From assembly GCA_004558035.1 (NCBI GenBank), contig SFEJ01000034.1, forward strand, positions 1-24,839: 24,839 nucleotides of DNA, in the 5' to 3' direction. The notes beneath the pieces are model-generated. The model was not told the DNA's origin and searched no databases. It worked only from the letters and a program-made list of their open reading frames with translations. Source of the DNA: Opitutia bacterium (GTDB taxonomy: Bacteria; Verrucomicrobiota; Verrucomicrobiae; Opitutales; UBA953). Every line of letters begins with the position of its first letter. Within the stretch, counting starts at the first letter, position 1. The translations under genes and the position numbers were made by a program. Shown here piece after piece: positions 14,962 to 22,913 of this stretch.

Positions 14962-15456
14962 TCAGGGCTGTTCGCAGGGTTCGGGGAGCTCGATGATTTC
15001 GGCGGAACGCGCGCGGTTGTAGATCGTGATGACCGCGACCGAGACGGGAACGCTCGGTCGGCGCGGACCGGCGCTGCCCGGATTTACGCGGAGAATGCCG
15101 CCGAAAAGCTCCACGCGCGGCAGGTGTGTGTGCCCGGAGACGATGATGTTCACGCCCGCGGGCATGCCGTCGAACGCGTCCACGTGTCCGTGGTGCAGAA
15201 AGATCTCCGCGCGACCGATCTTCACGACGTCGAAGAGCGGCAGCTTGCGGCATTTCGGCGTGAAGTCGGAATTGCCGCGCACGGCGGAGACGGGCGCGAG
15301 GCGCGAGAGCTCGGCGAGCACGTCGTCGGAACAGACGTCGCCGGCGTGCAGAATGTGATCGACCGACGAGAACACGTCGAAGACTTCCGGACGCAGAAAT
15401 CCGTGCGTGTCGGAGATGACGCCGATCTTCAGCGGGGAACCGAAATTTTTCATCAT
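14962..15456 (-). CDS. YfcE/MJ0936-type metallophosphoesterase
   Basis: This is a small calcineurin-like phosphodiesterase of the YfcE/MJ0936 family with 164 residues, full length for the group. All metal-site motifs are present: SDTHG (D16, H18), HAGDV (D40), RGNSD (N62), HHGH (H88-H91) and SGHTH (H109, H111), then VNPGS near the end. Such enzymes cleave phosphodiesters in vitro; the natural substrate is generally unknown. The start is one of two adjacent ATGs (15456 or 15453). It lies 59 bp after the end of the dnaX extension in the same orientation and may be co-transcribed with dnaX. Confidence 0.92.
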   Translation of the reverse strand: MMKNFGSPLKIGVISDTHGFLRPEVFDVFSSVDHILHAGDVCSDDVLAELSRLAPVSAVRGNSDFTPKCRKLPLFDVVKIGRAEIFLHHGHVDAFDGMPAGVNIIVSGHTHLPRVELFGGILRVNPGSAGPRRPSVPVSVAVITIYNRARSAEIIELPEPCEQP

Positions 15457-15515
15457 GGGGAAAAGCGTTTTTGGGTTTGCGGGAAAGGGAAACGGGCGCG
15501 CACGCGGCGGGAACG

Positions 15516-15998
15516 TCAGAGGTCGTCGGCGACGTCCTCGGGAAGCTCGTCGTCCGCGTCGGAGAGGGATTCCGTCTCGGCGGCGTCTTCGCGGAAGGAA
15601 TAGACTTTGCCGGGGCGGCGCAGCACGGAGAACTCGGCGCGGAAGCGTTCGCGGACGAACGCGACCACTTCGGCGGGAACCCGCGCGAGCGCCTGTTCGA
15701 GCGTGATGCCGATTTTCGCGGGCTCGGGCGCGTCGTTGAGCTCGGGGAAATCGGACGCGACGTCGAAGCTCGCCTCGGCGGCGGGATCGTATTGCGGGAA
15801 CGGCGCGTCGTCGGGCGCGGCGGGAGCAGACGGCTCGGGAGCGGCGGCCGCGCGCGCTTCGGCGGCGGCGCGGCGTTCCCGCGAAAGGCGTTCGAGGGTT
15901 TCGAGCGAGGCGGAAAAACGCTGCGCGTCGCGGCAGCGGGCGTCCTTCAGCGCGGCGTTCGCGGCGCGGAATTTTTCGCTCAGCGCGCCGCGCTCATT
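15516..15998 (-). CDS. dnaX: Start-less ORF, probable tau-specific C-terminal extension of DnaX
   Basis: After the dnaX stop an open frame of 160 codons continues on the same strand, from the A10 run to TGA at 15516-15518, with no in-frame stop. It has no usable start codon apart from a late GTG that would leave fewer than 60 residues. Codon use is G+C-rich at third positions like its neighbours. The product begins NERGALSEKFRAANAALKDA, passes through an Ala/Pro-rich linker, and holds a small folded-looking part (ITLEQALARVPAEVVAFVRERF, then RAEFSVLRRPGKVYSF), similar in style to the C-terminal part of many DnaX proteins. Reading it from dnaX requires loss of one A (or gain of two) in the A10 run. 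The alternative is a one-base error in the homopolymer. Confidence 0.75.
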   Translation of the reverse strand, partial: NERGALSEKFRAANAALKDARCRDAQRFSASLETLERLSRERRAAAEARAAAAPEPSAPAAPDDAPFPQYDPAAEASFDVASDFPELNDAPEPAKIGITLEQALARVPAEVVAFVRERFRAEFSVLRRPGKVYSFREDAAETESLSDADDELPEDVADDL

Positions 15999-17130
15999 TT
16001 TTTTTTGCGTCGTCGGGCGTTCCCGCGGCGAGTCCTGCGATGTCCTTGATGAGCGCGTCGATCGCCCGCGTTCGACTTTGCTCGACGGCCTTCAGCAGGC
16101 AGACCTCGAAATTCGCGCGTTCGGACAGCCCGAGCTTCACGCCGCTTTCGCCCGCCTGCAGCGTGTCGAGCATGCGCAGCAGCTGCTCCGTGCGCATCGC
16201 GGTGCCGAGCAGCGAGGAGACGCCGCCTTCCCGGATCGAGTCCAGCAGCGCCTCGCGGACGCGCGCCTGCGTGTGCTTGAGCACGCGCAGCAGGTCGCGC
16301 CCTTCCTCGACGAACGCGTCGGCGTAGCGGACGACGGCGGCGTAGTCGGCGGCGGCGAGCGCGGCGGCGAGCCCTTCGATCTGCTCCTTCGACGCGAGCC
16401 CGTAAATGTCGAGCACGTCCTTTTCGGAAATTTTTTTGCCGCAGAAGGAAATCACCTGGTCGAGAATCGACTGCGAGTCGCGCATGCCGCCGTTGGCGAG
16501 CCGCGCGATGGCGAAGAGCGCGTCGTCGCTCGCCTCCACGCCGTCGGTCTCCGTGATCCGGCGCAGGCGCGCGGCAATTTTCGCCTCCGGGATCGGCTGG
16601 AACTCGAAGCGCTGGCAACGCGACGTGATCGTCTCGAGCACCTTGTCCGCCTCGGTCGTCGCGAAGATGAACTTGACGTGCGGCGGCGGCTCTTCGATGA
16701 CCTTCAGCAGCGCGTTGAACGCGTCCTTGGAAAGCTGGTGGACTTCGTCGATGATGTAGATCTTGAAGCGGCACTGCGCGGGCGCGAAATAGCATTCCTC
16801 GCGGATCTGCTTGGCGTCCTCGATGGAGCGGTTCGTCGCGGCGTCGATTTCGATGACGTCCATGCAGGAGCCGTCCGTGATCGCTTTGCAGATCGGATCG
16901 TCCGGGGCGGGAGCGACGCTCGGACCGTCGGTGCAGTTGAGCGCCTTGGCGAAGATGCGCGCGGTCGTCGTCTTGCCCGTGCCCCGAGGCCCGACGAAGA
17001 GATACGCGTGCCCGATGCGCCCGGTCTCGATGGCGTTCTTCAGCGTGCGGACGATGTGTTCCTGGCCGACGATTTCGTCGAACTGCTGCGGCCTCCAGCG
17101 GCGCGCGATGACTTGAAAGGCTCCGGACAT
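15994..17130 (-). CDS. dnaX: DNA polymerase III clamp-loader subunit DnaX (gamma-like zero-frame product)
   Basis: DnaX is the ATPase of the clamp loader and, as tau, also links polymerases to the helicase. The 378 residues cover domains I-III: FDEIVGQEHIVRTL, Walker A GPRGTGKT (47-54), Walker B IYIIDEVHQ (D128, E129), LLKVIEEPPPHVKFIFATTE (sensor 1) and NGGMRDSQSILDQ (sensor 2), then the collar domain. The zinc module keeps C66 and C81, but the two middle cysteines are A75 and D78; an extra C89 is present. The frame ends KKK-stop within an A10 run, exactly after domain III, so it equals a gamma form; tau would need slippage into the next frame. The ATG at 17130 gives MSGAFQVIARRWRP; an upstream TTG extension is Arg-rich and rejected. 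It is divergent to the M60 gene. Confidence 0.95.
   Translation of the reverse strand: MSGAFQVIARRWRPQQFDEIVGQEHIVRTLKNAIETGRIGHAYLFVGPRGTGKTTTARIFAKALNCTDGPSVAPAPDDPICKAITDGSCMDVIEIDAATNRSIEDAKQIREECYFAPAQCRFKIYIIDEVHQLSKDAFNALLKVIEEPPPHVKFIFATTEADKVLETITSRCQRFEFQPIPEAKIAARLRRITETDGVEASDDALFAIARLANGGMRDSQSILDQVISFCGKKISEKDVLDIYGLASKEQIEGLAAALAAADYAAVVRYADAFVEEGRDLLRVLKHTQARVREALLDSIREGGVSSLLGTAMRTEQLLRMLDTLQAGESGVKLGLSERANFEVCLLKAVEQSRTRAIDALIKDIAGLAAGTPDDAKKK
15997..16006 (-). promoter_or_regulatory. A10 slippery run at the end of dnaX
   Basis: On the gene strand ten A residues sit directly before TGA (GCA-AAA-AAA-AAA-TGA). One A fewer moves the reader into the 160-codon extension; one A more ends after MSAAR. 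A similar A-run in Thermus dnaX is known to cause transcriptional slippage giving both tau and gamma. Confidence 0.7.
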
Positions 17131-17277
17131 GATGAGCGAGAGTAAACGCTTTCCCGCCCCCGCCCGCAAGCCGCAAGTGCGCGGGAACGCCCGCGCCCTG
17201 AAAGCGCGGCGCGGAAATCGAAAATTCCCGTGTTTTTCCGTGGTCAAATCGGGCGCGTTTCGTTATCTTCCGAAGGC

Positions 17278-19059
17278 ATGAAATTACTCCACGCCATTTT
17301 CGCCGGGCTCGTCTTCGCCGCGTTCTGCGGGGACGCTGTCCGCGCTTTCGCCGCGCCGAGGAAAGACAAAGGCGAAATTACCCTGGAAGAAGCCCTCGAA
17401 ACCAACGTCTATTCGCCGAAGTCGCGCGACAAGATTCCGAGCGCGAAGGACAAGGTCATCGGCAAATGGAGCTGGGAGACCGCGGAAAAGGATCCCGCGC
17501 TCGCGGATCTTCCGCTGCCGAACAGGCCGTGGAAGGACGTCGCGAAGAACGACGCGCTCATCGCCAGAATGGACGAGATTCTCTGCGGCGATCCGAAGAA
17601 GACGAAGGCGGCGCCGATCGCGGAGACGTTCCCGGGCGTTCCCGTCGGCGAGTGCGAGCTGCTGACGCGCACGGTCGAGATCGATCCCGCGATCGGCGGC
17701 TGGCACAGTCTCGGGCTCTACGCGCCGCCGGGGCAGAAGATTTCCGTCGTCGTCAAAGGAAAGCGCAAATTCGACATGGATCTGCGCATCGGCTGCCACT
17801 CGGACTCGCTCACGAAAGACCACCTCGAAAAGCATCACGAAAACACGCTGAAGCGCCCGCCGCGCATGACGAACACGATCCGCATCAAGGCGGACGAAAA
17901 GAAGAAGGTCGAACTCGCCAACCCGTTCGGCGGGCTGATTTATCTCGACGTCAAGGGCGTGTTCCCGAAGGAGAAGCCGGTCACGGTCGAAATCTCCGGC
18001 GGGATCGCTTCGCCGCTCTACATTCTCGGCGCGAAGGACGAAAAGACGGGCGTGGACATCGCCGTCGTTAAGACCGAGGAATGGCAGAAGCAGCTCGCGG
18101 AGACGAAGGCGCCTTGGGGCGAAATCGCGGTGCCGCGGCTGATCTTCACGGTGCCGATCGAACACCTGCGGATTCTCAAGATCCCGCGCCGGCTCTGCAA
18201 GAATCTGCAGCGCGGCATGGCGGTGCAGGACTGGCTGGTCGGCTGGGACAAGCACCCGAATCAGGTCGCGACGCCGATGCGCTTCGTGATCGACGTGCAG
18301 ATTTCCGTCGGCTACGGGCATTCCGGCTATCCCGCGATGGGCTACATGTCCTGGGGCGACTGCATCAAAAGCGGCGCGCTCGTCAAGGAAGGCAGTTGGG
18401 GGCTCTGGCACGAAATCGGGCACAATCACCAGTGGTCGCCGTTCCGCTTCGACGGCTGCACCGAGGTGACGGTCAACCTCTTCTCGACGATCAGCCAGAC
18501 GCAGGGCATCGGCGTCGCCTACGAGCGCGCGTGGGACGGCACGTCCATCGCGCCCGAGGACATGAAGGCGAGCGCGCAGGCGTTTCTGCGCAACAGCAAC
18601 AAGACGAGCTTCGACGAAGAGGAGGACGCGCGGCTGAAGCTGTATTTCTTCGTCGAGCTGATGCGCGGGCTCGGCTACGACTCGTTCCGCGACGTCGCGC
18701 TGCGCCACCACGACGAAGATCCCTTCAAGGACGGCGCGACGAACCGCGACCGCTGGGACTGGTTCTACACGGCGCTCTGCGACGCCACGAAAAAGGACCT
18801 CACGTTCTACTTCACCAAGTGGAAGATCGACCTTTCCGACAAGGCGAAGAACAAGGTGAAGGCGAAGCGCTACGCGGAATGGGCGCCCTGCAGGGGCTGG
18901 CCCAGAAACTTCCCCGACTACGCGGAGGAAAAGGCCGCGCGCGCCGCGAAGGAGGCCGCCGACCGCGCCGCCGCAATCGAAAAGCAGAAGAAGGAGCGCG
19001 AAGAACGCGAAAAGGAAGAACGGCGGAAACGCGCCAAGGAAATTCTGAAGAACATCTGA
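17278..19059 (+). CDS. Secreted M60-family (enhancin/SslE-like) metallopeptidase
   Basis: M60 peptidases are zinc gluzincins that cut heavily O-glycosylated proteins such as mucins. The 593-residue protein starts at the ATG giving MKLLHAIFAGLVFAAFCG, a signal peptide of about 25 residues. An N-terminal beta-rich part (about 130-260, including PAIGGWHSLGLYAPPGQKISV) is usual for the M60-like domain. The catalytic motif is HEIGH (H378, E379, H382) with E396 in GCTEVTVN, a gap of 13 residues, within the family range. The last about 60 residues are Lys/Glu/Arg/Ala-rich and should form a charged helix or coiled coil. No separate carbohydrate-binding module is seen. GAAGG-like bases before the ATG give only a weak ribosome binding site. 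It is divergent to dnaX and 46 bp upstream of the LptF/G gene. Confidence 0.9.
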   Translation: MKLLHAIFAGLVFAAFCGDAVRAFAAPRKDKGEITLEEALETNVYSPKSRDKIPSAKDKVIGKWSWETAEKDPALADLPLPNRPWKDVAKNDALIARMDEILCGDPKKTKAAPIAETFPGVPVGECELLTRTVEIDPAIGGWHSLGLYAPPGQKISVVVKGKRKFDMDLRIGCHSDSLTKDHLEKHHENTLKRPPRMTNTIRIKADEKKKVELANPFGGLIYLDVKGVFPKEKPVTVEISGGIASPLYILGAKDEKTGVDIAVVKTEEWQKQLAETKAPWGEIAVPRLIFTVPIEHLRILKIPRRLCKNLQRGMAVQDWLVGWDKHPNQVATPMRFVIDVQISVGYGHSGYPAMGYMSWGDCIKSGALVKEGSWGLWHEIGHNHQWSPFRFDGCTEVTVNLFSTISQTQGIGVAYERAWDGTSIAPEDMKASAQAFLRNSNKTSFDEEEDARLKLYFFVELMRGLGYDSFRDVALRHHDEDPFKDGATNRDRWDWFYTALCDATKKDLTFYFTKWKIDLSDKAKNKVKAKRYAEWAPCRGWPRNFPDYAEEKAARAAKEAADRAAAIEKQKKEREEREKEERRKRAKEILKNI

Positions 19060-19105
19060 CGCGCGCCGCTCCGGCGTCCCCGCGAAAACCGCTTTCTCCC
19101 GAAAA

Positions 19106-20251
19106 ATGATTCCCATCATCGACCGACACATTCTCAAGGAATGGCTGAAAATCTTCCTCATGGCGCTCTGCGCGATGGCGGGAATGCTGCTGATTTCCTC
19201 GATCTACAACGATCTGCAGGACATGCTTCAGTGGGAGGTGCCGACGCTCGAAGTCGTCGAGTTCTTCTTCATGACGACCGTCGGATTCCTGCCCGTCGTC
19301 ATTCCCGTTTCGCTGCTGGTCTCGCTGCTCTTCATCCTCGGGCATTTTCACAAGAATCAGGAACTGACGGCGTGGCGCGCGGCGGGGCTGGGCATTTTCC
19401 GCATCACGCGTTCGCTGTGGGTCGCGGGCGCGGCGCTCTCGCTGCTGATGCTTTTTCTGAACGCGACCTTCGTCCCCTACGCGACGGAGCGCACGACGCG
19501 GATCGTCCAGAAATACGACAAGAGCGGAAAATCCGGCGAGTTCATTTTCTACAACAACGTCGGCGCGCGCCGCATCTGGCTGATCTCCAATTTCAAGTCC
19601 TCCACGGGCGAGGCGCGCAACGTGAACATCTACGAGTTCGACGCGAAAAGCCGCCTGAAGCGCGAAATCGCCGCCGCGACGGGCGTTTACGACGAAAGCG
19701 CGGGAACGTGGACGCTCGCCGACGGGCGCGAGATGGAATGGCGCGAGCCCGCCGCCGGCGGTCCGCCGTCGAGCCAAAAGACCTTCGACAAGCTGGCGGG
19801 CGCCCCCGCGGACGCCGACGGGAACGCGAAGCCCCTCAGGACGCTCACGCCCGAAGCGTATCCGGAAAATCCGCGCCTGATGCTGTTGGCGTCGAAAAAG
19901 CCGGGCGACCTCTCGCTGCCGGAAATCGGCGAGCTCCTCGACCGGAGCGGCGGGAACGCGAGCGAGGCGCAGCTTGCGGAGTATTCCGTGTATTACAATT
20001 CGATTCTGGCGAGCCCGTTCTGCTGCCTGATCGTCGTCGGCATCGCGATTCCGTTCGCGGTCGCGGGCGTGCGCACCAATCCGATGGTGGGCGTCTCGAA
20101 ATCGATCGGGCTCTTCGCGGCGTATTTTCTGCTCACCAACATCTTCAACGCGCTCGGCTCGGGGCTTTGGCTCCCGCCCGTGGTCGCGGCGTGGGCGCCG
20201 AACGTCCTGCTGTTCGTCTACGCGGTCTGGCTCTGCCGCAAGGTGAACTGA
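19106..20251 (+). CDS. LptF/LptG-family lipopolysaccharide export permease
   Basis: This is a YjgP/YjgQ family inner-membrane permease, which with LptB and LptC extracts LPS for transport to the outer membrane. The 381 residues show the standard layout: IDRHILKEWLKIFLMALCAMAGMLLI (first membrane helix, 13-32), two further N-terminal helices (about 55-80 and 100-125), a periplasmic beta-jellyroll (about 130-285), and three C-terminal helices (SPFCCLIVVGIAIPFAVAG through VLLFVYAVWLCRKV). Whether it is LptF or LptG cannot be decided, and the second partner is not in the window. Its presence supports an LPS-bearing outer membrane. A perfect 9-bp hairpin follows at 20383. Confidence 0.92.
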   Translation: MIPIIDRHILKEWLKIFLMALCAMAGMLLISSIYNDLQDMLQWEVPTLEVVEFFFMTTVGFLPVVIPVSLLVSLLFILGHFHKNQELTAWRAAGLGIFRITRSLWVAGAALSLLMLFLNATFVPYATERTTRIVQKYDKSGKSGEFIFYNNVGARRIWLISNFKSSTGEARNVNIYEFDAKSRLKREIAAATGVYDESAGTWTLADGREMEWREPAAGGPPSSQKTFDKLAGAPADADGNAKPLRTLTPEAYPENPRLMLLASKKPGDLSLPEIGELLDRSGGNASEAQLAEYSVYYNSILASPFCCLIVVGIAIPFAVAGVRTNPMVGVSKSIGLFAAYFLLTNIFNALGSGLWLPPVVAAWAPNVLLFVYAVWLCRKVN

Positions 20252-20303
20252 CGCGCGCGCGGGGTTCCGCCTCCGGAAACGCGGCGTTCCCGCCGATAAA
20301 AAA

Positions 20304-20327
20304 TCTTCGCGTCTTGGCGTCTTTGCG
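20304..20327. repeat. Octad-periodic intergenic repeat
   Basis: TCTTCGCG, TCTTGGCG and TCTTTGCG follow each other in perfect 8-nt steps in the 215-bp spacer after the permease gene. It is similar in kind to the heptad repeats elsewhere. The spacer otherwise holds a hairpin and a promoter and no gene. Confidence 0.6.
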
Positions 20328-20382
20328 GGAGACTTCGGAAGGCTTTCCGCGGCGCGGCGGGAACGCTGTCCGTCCCCGTAAG

Positions 20383-20403
20383 AACTTCGCGCACCGCGAA
20401 GTT
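20383..20403 (+). terminator. Perfect 9-bp hairpin after the LptF/G gene
   Basis: AACTTCGCG-CAC-CGCGAAGTT is a perfect stem with a three-base loop, followed by TAAATT. It lies between the permease gene and the pilin promoter and is a plausible terminator. Confidence 0.5.
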
Positions 20404-20407
20404 TAAA

Positions 20408-20436
20408 TTGACAAGGCGCGCCGCAGAAAAGATTAT
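20408..20436 (+). promoter_or_regulatory. Sigma70-like promoter of the pilin gene
   Basis: TTGACA (20408-20413), a 17-bp spacer and GATTAT (20431-20436) give an almost textbook vegetative promoter about 30 bp before the pilin ATG. Confidence 0.6.
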
Positions 20437-20466
20437 TAAGAAAAAATTTTCGAACCCATCGTCCAC

Positions 20467-20886
20467 ATGAAAAAAGGTTTTACCCTCATCGAAATTCTGA
20501 TCGTCGTCGTTCTGGCGGGAATCATCTGCGCGGTCGCCGTTCCGCTCGTGAATCAGCATCGCGCGACGCGCGCGCAGGCCGTCATGCAGGACGACGGCGC
20601 CCGCCTCGGCATCGCCGCCCAGGCGTATTTCGCCGAGACGTTCTCGCACGAAGTCACGATCGGCTACGACGCGAAGACCGGCAGGATCGACGCTCCCGAC
20701 GCGTTCAAGATGCTCAACGGCAACCGCATCGAGCCCGGCTACGAAATCGAGGGCGGCAAGCTCACGATCGAGCGCGACACCGACAAGGGCTTCAAGCTCA
20801 CGAGCCCCGTCGGCGGCGTCTATACCTTCAACTACAAGGGAGCGCTGACCAAATCTCAGCCCTACGTCGGCGAGACGGGGAACTGA
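20467..20886 (+). CDS. Type IV pilin / pseudopilin-like protein
   Basis: The 139-residue product has a class III signal: MKKG then FTLIEILIVVVLAGI, with cleavage expected after Gly4 and the conserved Glu five residues later. The long N-terminal helix (about 5-35) continues into HRATRAQAVMQDDGARLGIAAQAYFAET, followed by a small beta-rich head (about 60-135) without the C-terminal disulfide of classical pilins; the mature part has no Cys apart from C22 in the helix. It could be a major pilin-like subunit or a type II secretion pseudopilin. No assembly genes are adjacent. It has its own promoter and a strong terminator, so it is a single-gene unit. Confidence 0.9.
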   Translation: MKKGFTLIEILIVVVLAGIICAVAVPLVNQHRATRAQAVMQDDGARLGIAAQAYFAETFSHEVTIGYDAKTGRIDAPDAFKMLNGNRIEPGYEIEGGKLTIERDTDKGFKLTSPVGGVYTFNYKGALTKSQPYVGETGN

Positions 20887-20907
20887 CCGCGTTCCCGCGC
20901 GCGATTT

Positions 20908-20937
20908 CGCCCCGTTCCCGCAACGGGGCGTTTTTTT
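20908..20937 (+). terminator. Rho-independent terminator after the pilin gene
   Basis: CGCCCCGTT-CCCGC-AACGGGGCG is a perfect 9-bp stem followed by seven T. The loop and left arm together contain GTTCCCG, the over-represented motif of this genome. Confidence 0.9.
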
Positions 20938-20997
20938 GCCGGCGATTTCGCGTTTTTCCGCCGCTTACGCGTCAGACATTTTTCCGAAACGAAACTC

Positions 20998-21447
20998 ATG
21001 AACGAAGAAAAAAAAGATTTCGCGCTGAGCCGCAAATCCAAGGGCGGACTCATGCGCCTCTGGAACGCCTTCAGATACACCTGCGCCGGTTTCCGCGCGG
21101 CCTTCCGCCACGAACACGCCTGCCGCCAGGAGATTTTTCTCTTCGTTCCGCTCGCCGTCGTCGTCTGCCTGCTGCCCGTGGACGTGTTTTCCAAGGCGCT
21201 GCTGCTGCTGCCGATGCCGCTGATTCTCGGCTTCGAGATGCTCAACTCCGCCGTGGAGGCGGTCGTGGACGACATTTCGCTCGACTACCGCGAGCTCGCC
21301 AAACGCGCCAAGGATCTCGGCTCCGCCGCGGTCTTCTGCTCGATGCTCGTCGGCGTTCTCGTCTGGGTCGCGGTGATTCACAAGAACGTCGTCGCGGGTA
21401 ATTTCGACGCCTGGGCGGCCGCGCTCCGCGGGTTCTTCGCGAAGTGA
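20998..21447 (+). CDS. dgkA: Diacylglycerol kinase family membrane protein (DgkA-like)
   Basis: This is a small integral-membrane lipid kinase that phosphorylates diacylglycerol or undecaprenol. The 149 residues have an N-terminal amphipathic part (WNAFRYTCAGFRAAFRHEHACRQE), three membrane helices (about 47-60, 64-82, 108-132) and the family signature E80-MLNSAVEAVVDD, then LAKRAKDLGSAAVF (101-113). Glu87 and Asp91 mark the active-site region. In many bacteria such proteins act on undecaprenol in cell-wall lipid recycling, so the substrate is left open. The FAD oxidoreductase gene starts 4 nt after its stop, which suggests an operon. Confidence 0.94.
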   Translation: MNEEKKDFALSRKSKGGLMRLWNAFRYTCAGFRAAFRHEHACRQEIFLFVPLAVVVCLLPVDVFSKALLLLPMPLILGFEMLNSAVEAVVDDISLDYRELAKRAKDLGSAAVFCSMLVGVLVWVAVIHKNVVAGNFDAWAAALRGFFAK

Positions 21448-21451
21448 GACG

Positions 21452-22885
21452 ATGGAAAGTCTCGACGGACAGCACTTCGACGCGCTCGTCGTCGGCGCGG
21501 GCATGAGCGGTCTCGCCGCCGCGATTCGTCTCGCCCACTTCGGCAAAAAAACGCTTCTCGTCGAGCGCCACAACGCCGTCGGCGGGCTGAACGGCTTTTA
21601 CTTTCTCGGCGGGCGGAAATACGACGTCGGGCTGCACGCCATGACGAATTTCGTTCCCGCGGGCACGAAGAACGCGCCGCTCACGAAGCTCCTCCGCCAG
21701 CTGCGCATCCGCCGCGAGGAGCTCGATCTCTGCCCGCAGATCGGCTCGTCGATTCAGGCCTTCGGAAACACGATCCGCTTCTCCAACGACTTCGCGCTCT
21801 TCGAGAGCGAAATCGCACGCGCGTTCCCGCGGCAGATCGACGGCTTCCGCCGCCTCGACGCCTTTCTCGCTGCCTTCGACGAAACCGCGCTCGACGCCGA
21901 CGACGCCGCCTCCGCCCGTGCGCGCGTCGCCGAATTCATTTCCGACCCGACGCTCGTCGACACGCTCTTCATTCCGCTTTCGTTCTACGGCAGTTCCGTG
22001 CCCGACGACATGGCGCTCCCGCAGTTCGCGATCATGTGGCGGAGCATCTTCCGCGAAGGCTTCGCGCGCCCGCACGTCGGCGTGCGCCAAATCACGCGCG
22101 CGCTGACGCGCAAGCTGCGCGAGTCCGGAGCCGTGCTGCGCCTGAAGTGCGGCGTGAAGAAAATCCTCACGCGCGGCACGCGAGCCGTCGCCGCGGAACT
22201 CGACGACGGCTCCGTCGTTTCCGCGGACAAGATTCTTTCCTCCGCCGGCGCGACGGAGACGATGCGCCTCTGCGAGGGCGTTCCCGCGGATTTCGGCGCC
22301 GCCGACGTCGGCGGGCTCGCCTTCTGCGAAACTATCACGCAGCTCGACGCCGATCCCGCGCGCGATTTCGGCTGGGGCGAGACCATCATCTTCTTCTGCG
22401 ATTCGGAGCGCTTCCTTTACCGCGCGCCCGACGCGCTCGCGGACGCGCGCTCCGGCGTCGTCTGCATTCCGAACAACTACGCGTGGAGCGTTCCCGAAAA
22501 CGCGCCGCGCGAAGGCTGCCTGCGCGTGACGTGCCTCGCGAATCACGCCGCGTGGAAGGCGCTCGGGCACGGCACGGAAGCCTACGCCGCCGCCAAGCGC
22601 GACGTCTTCGCGCGCCTCCGCGAAACGGCGCTCGCGCATCTGCCCGCCGTTCCCGCGGAACGTTTCCGCGGCGCCGTGCTCGCGACGGACATGTTCACGC
22701 CGCTCACGGTCGAGCGCTTCACGGGCAAGCTCGGCGGCGCGATCTACGGCGCGACGCGCAAGCGCCGCTCGGGCGAAACGCCCTACGAAAACCTTTTTCT
22801 CTGCGGCACGGACCAGGGCTTTCTCGGCATCACGGGCGCGATTCTCTCCGGCATTTCGATGGCGAACCTGCACGCGCTGGCGTGA
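21452..22885 (+). CDS. Phytoene-desaturase-like FAD-dependent oxidoreductase
   Basis: The 477-residue flavoprotein belongs to the CrtI/NAD(P)-FAD amine-oxidase-like superfamily. The dinucleotide-binding motif VVGAGMSGLAAAIRLA (14-29) is followed by the second FAD contact LLVERHNAVGGLNG (34-47). The C-terminal FAD signature ENLFLCGTDQGFLGITGAILSGISMAN (about 446-472) is also present. The substrate is not clear; carotenoid, other isoprenoid or lipid desaturation or isomerisation are possible. No other carotenoid gene is in the window. Immediate coupling to dgkA suggests a link with membrane or isoprenoid lipids, which is inference. Confidence 0.85.
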   Translation: MESLDGQHFDALVVGAGMSGLAAAIRLAHFGKKTLLVERHNAVGGLNGFYFLGGRKYDVGLHAMTNFVPAGTKNAPLTKLLRQLRIRREELDLCPQIGSSIQAFGNTIRFSNDFALFESEIARAFPRQIDGFRRLDAFLAAFDETALDADDAASARARVAEFISDPTLVDTLFIPLSFYGSSVPDDMALPQFAIMWRSIFREGFARPHVGVRQITRALTRKLRESGAVLRLKCGVKKILTRGTRAVAAELDDGSVVSADKILSSAGATETMRLCEGVPADFGAADVGGLAFCETITQLDADPARDFGWGETIIFFCDSERFLYRAPDALADARSGVVCIPNNYAWSVPENAPREGCLRVTCLANHAAWKALGHGTEAYAAAKRDVFARLRETALAHLPAVPAERFRGAVLATDMFTPLTVERFTGKLGGAIYGATRKRRSGETPYENLFLCGTDQGFLGITGAILSGISMANLHALA

Positions 22886-22903
22886 GCGTTCCCGCGGGAA
22901 CGC
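22886..22903. terminator. Perfect 18-bp palindrome between convergent genes
   Basis: GCGTTCCCGCGGGAACGC starts at the base after the FAD oxidoreductase stop and ends 10 bp before the end of the opposite gene. It may act as a bidirectional terminator stem. It is two inverted copies of the over-represented CGTTCCCGC motif. Confidence 0.45.
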
Positions 22904-22913
22904 GCGCGCCGCG

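Noticed and set aside
15471..16049. Plus-strand frame opposite the dnaX extension
   Set aside because: It is the exact complementary frame of the tau-like extension; its Gly/Arg-rich product has no motif.
17131..17247. TTG start giving a longer DnaX
   Set aside because: The extra 39 residues are Arg-rich and not part of DnaX; MSGAFQVIARRWRP is the normal family start.
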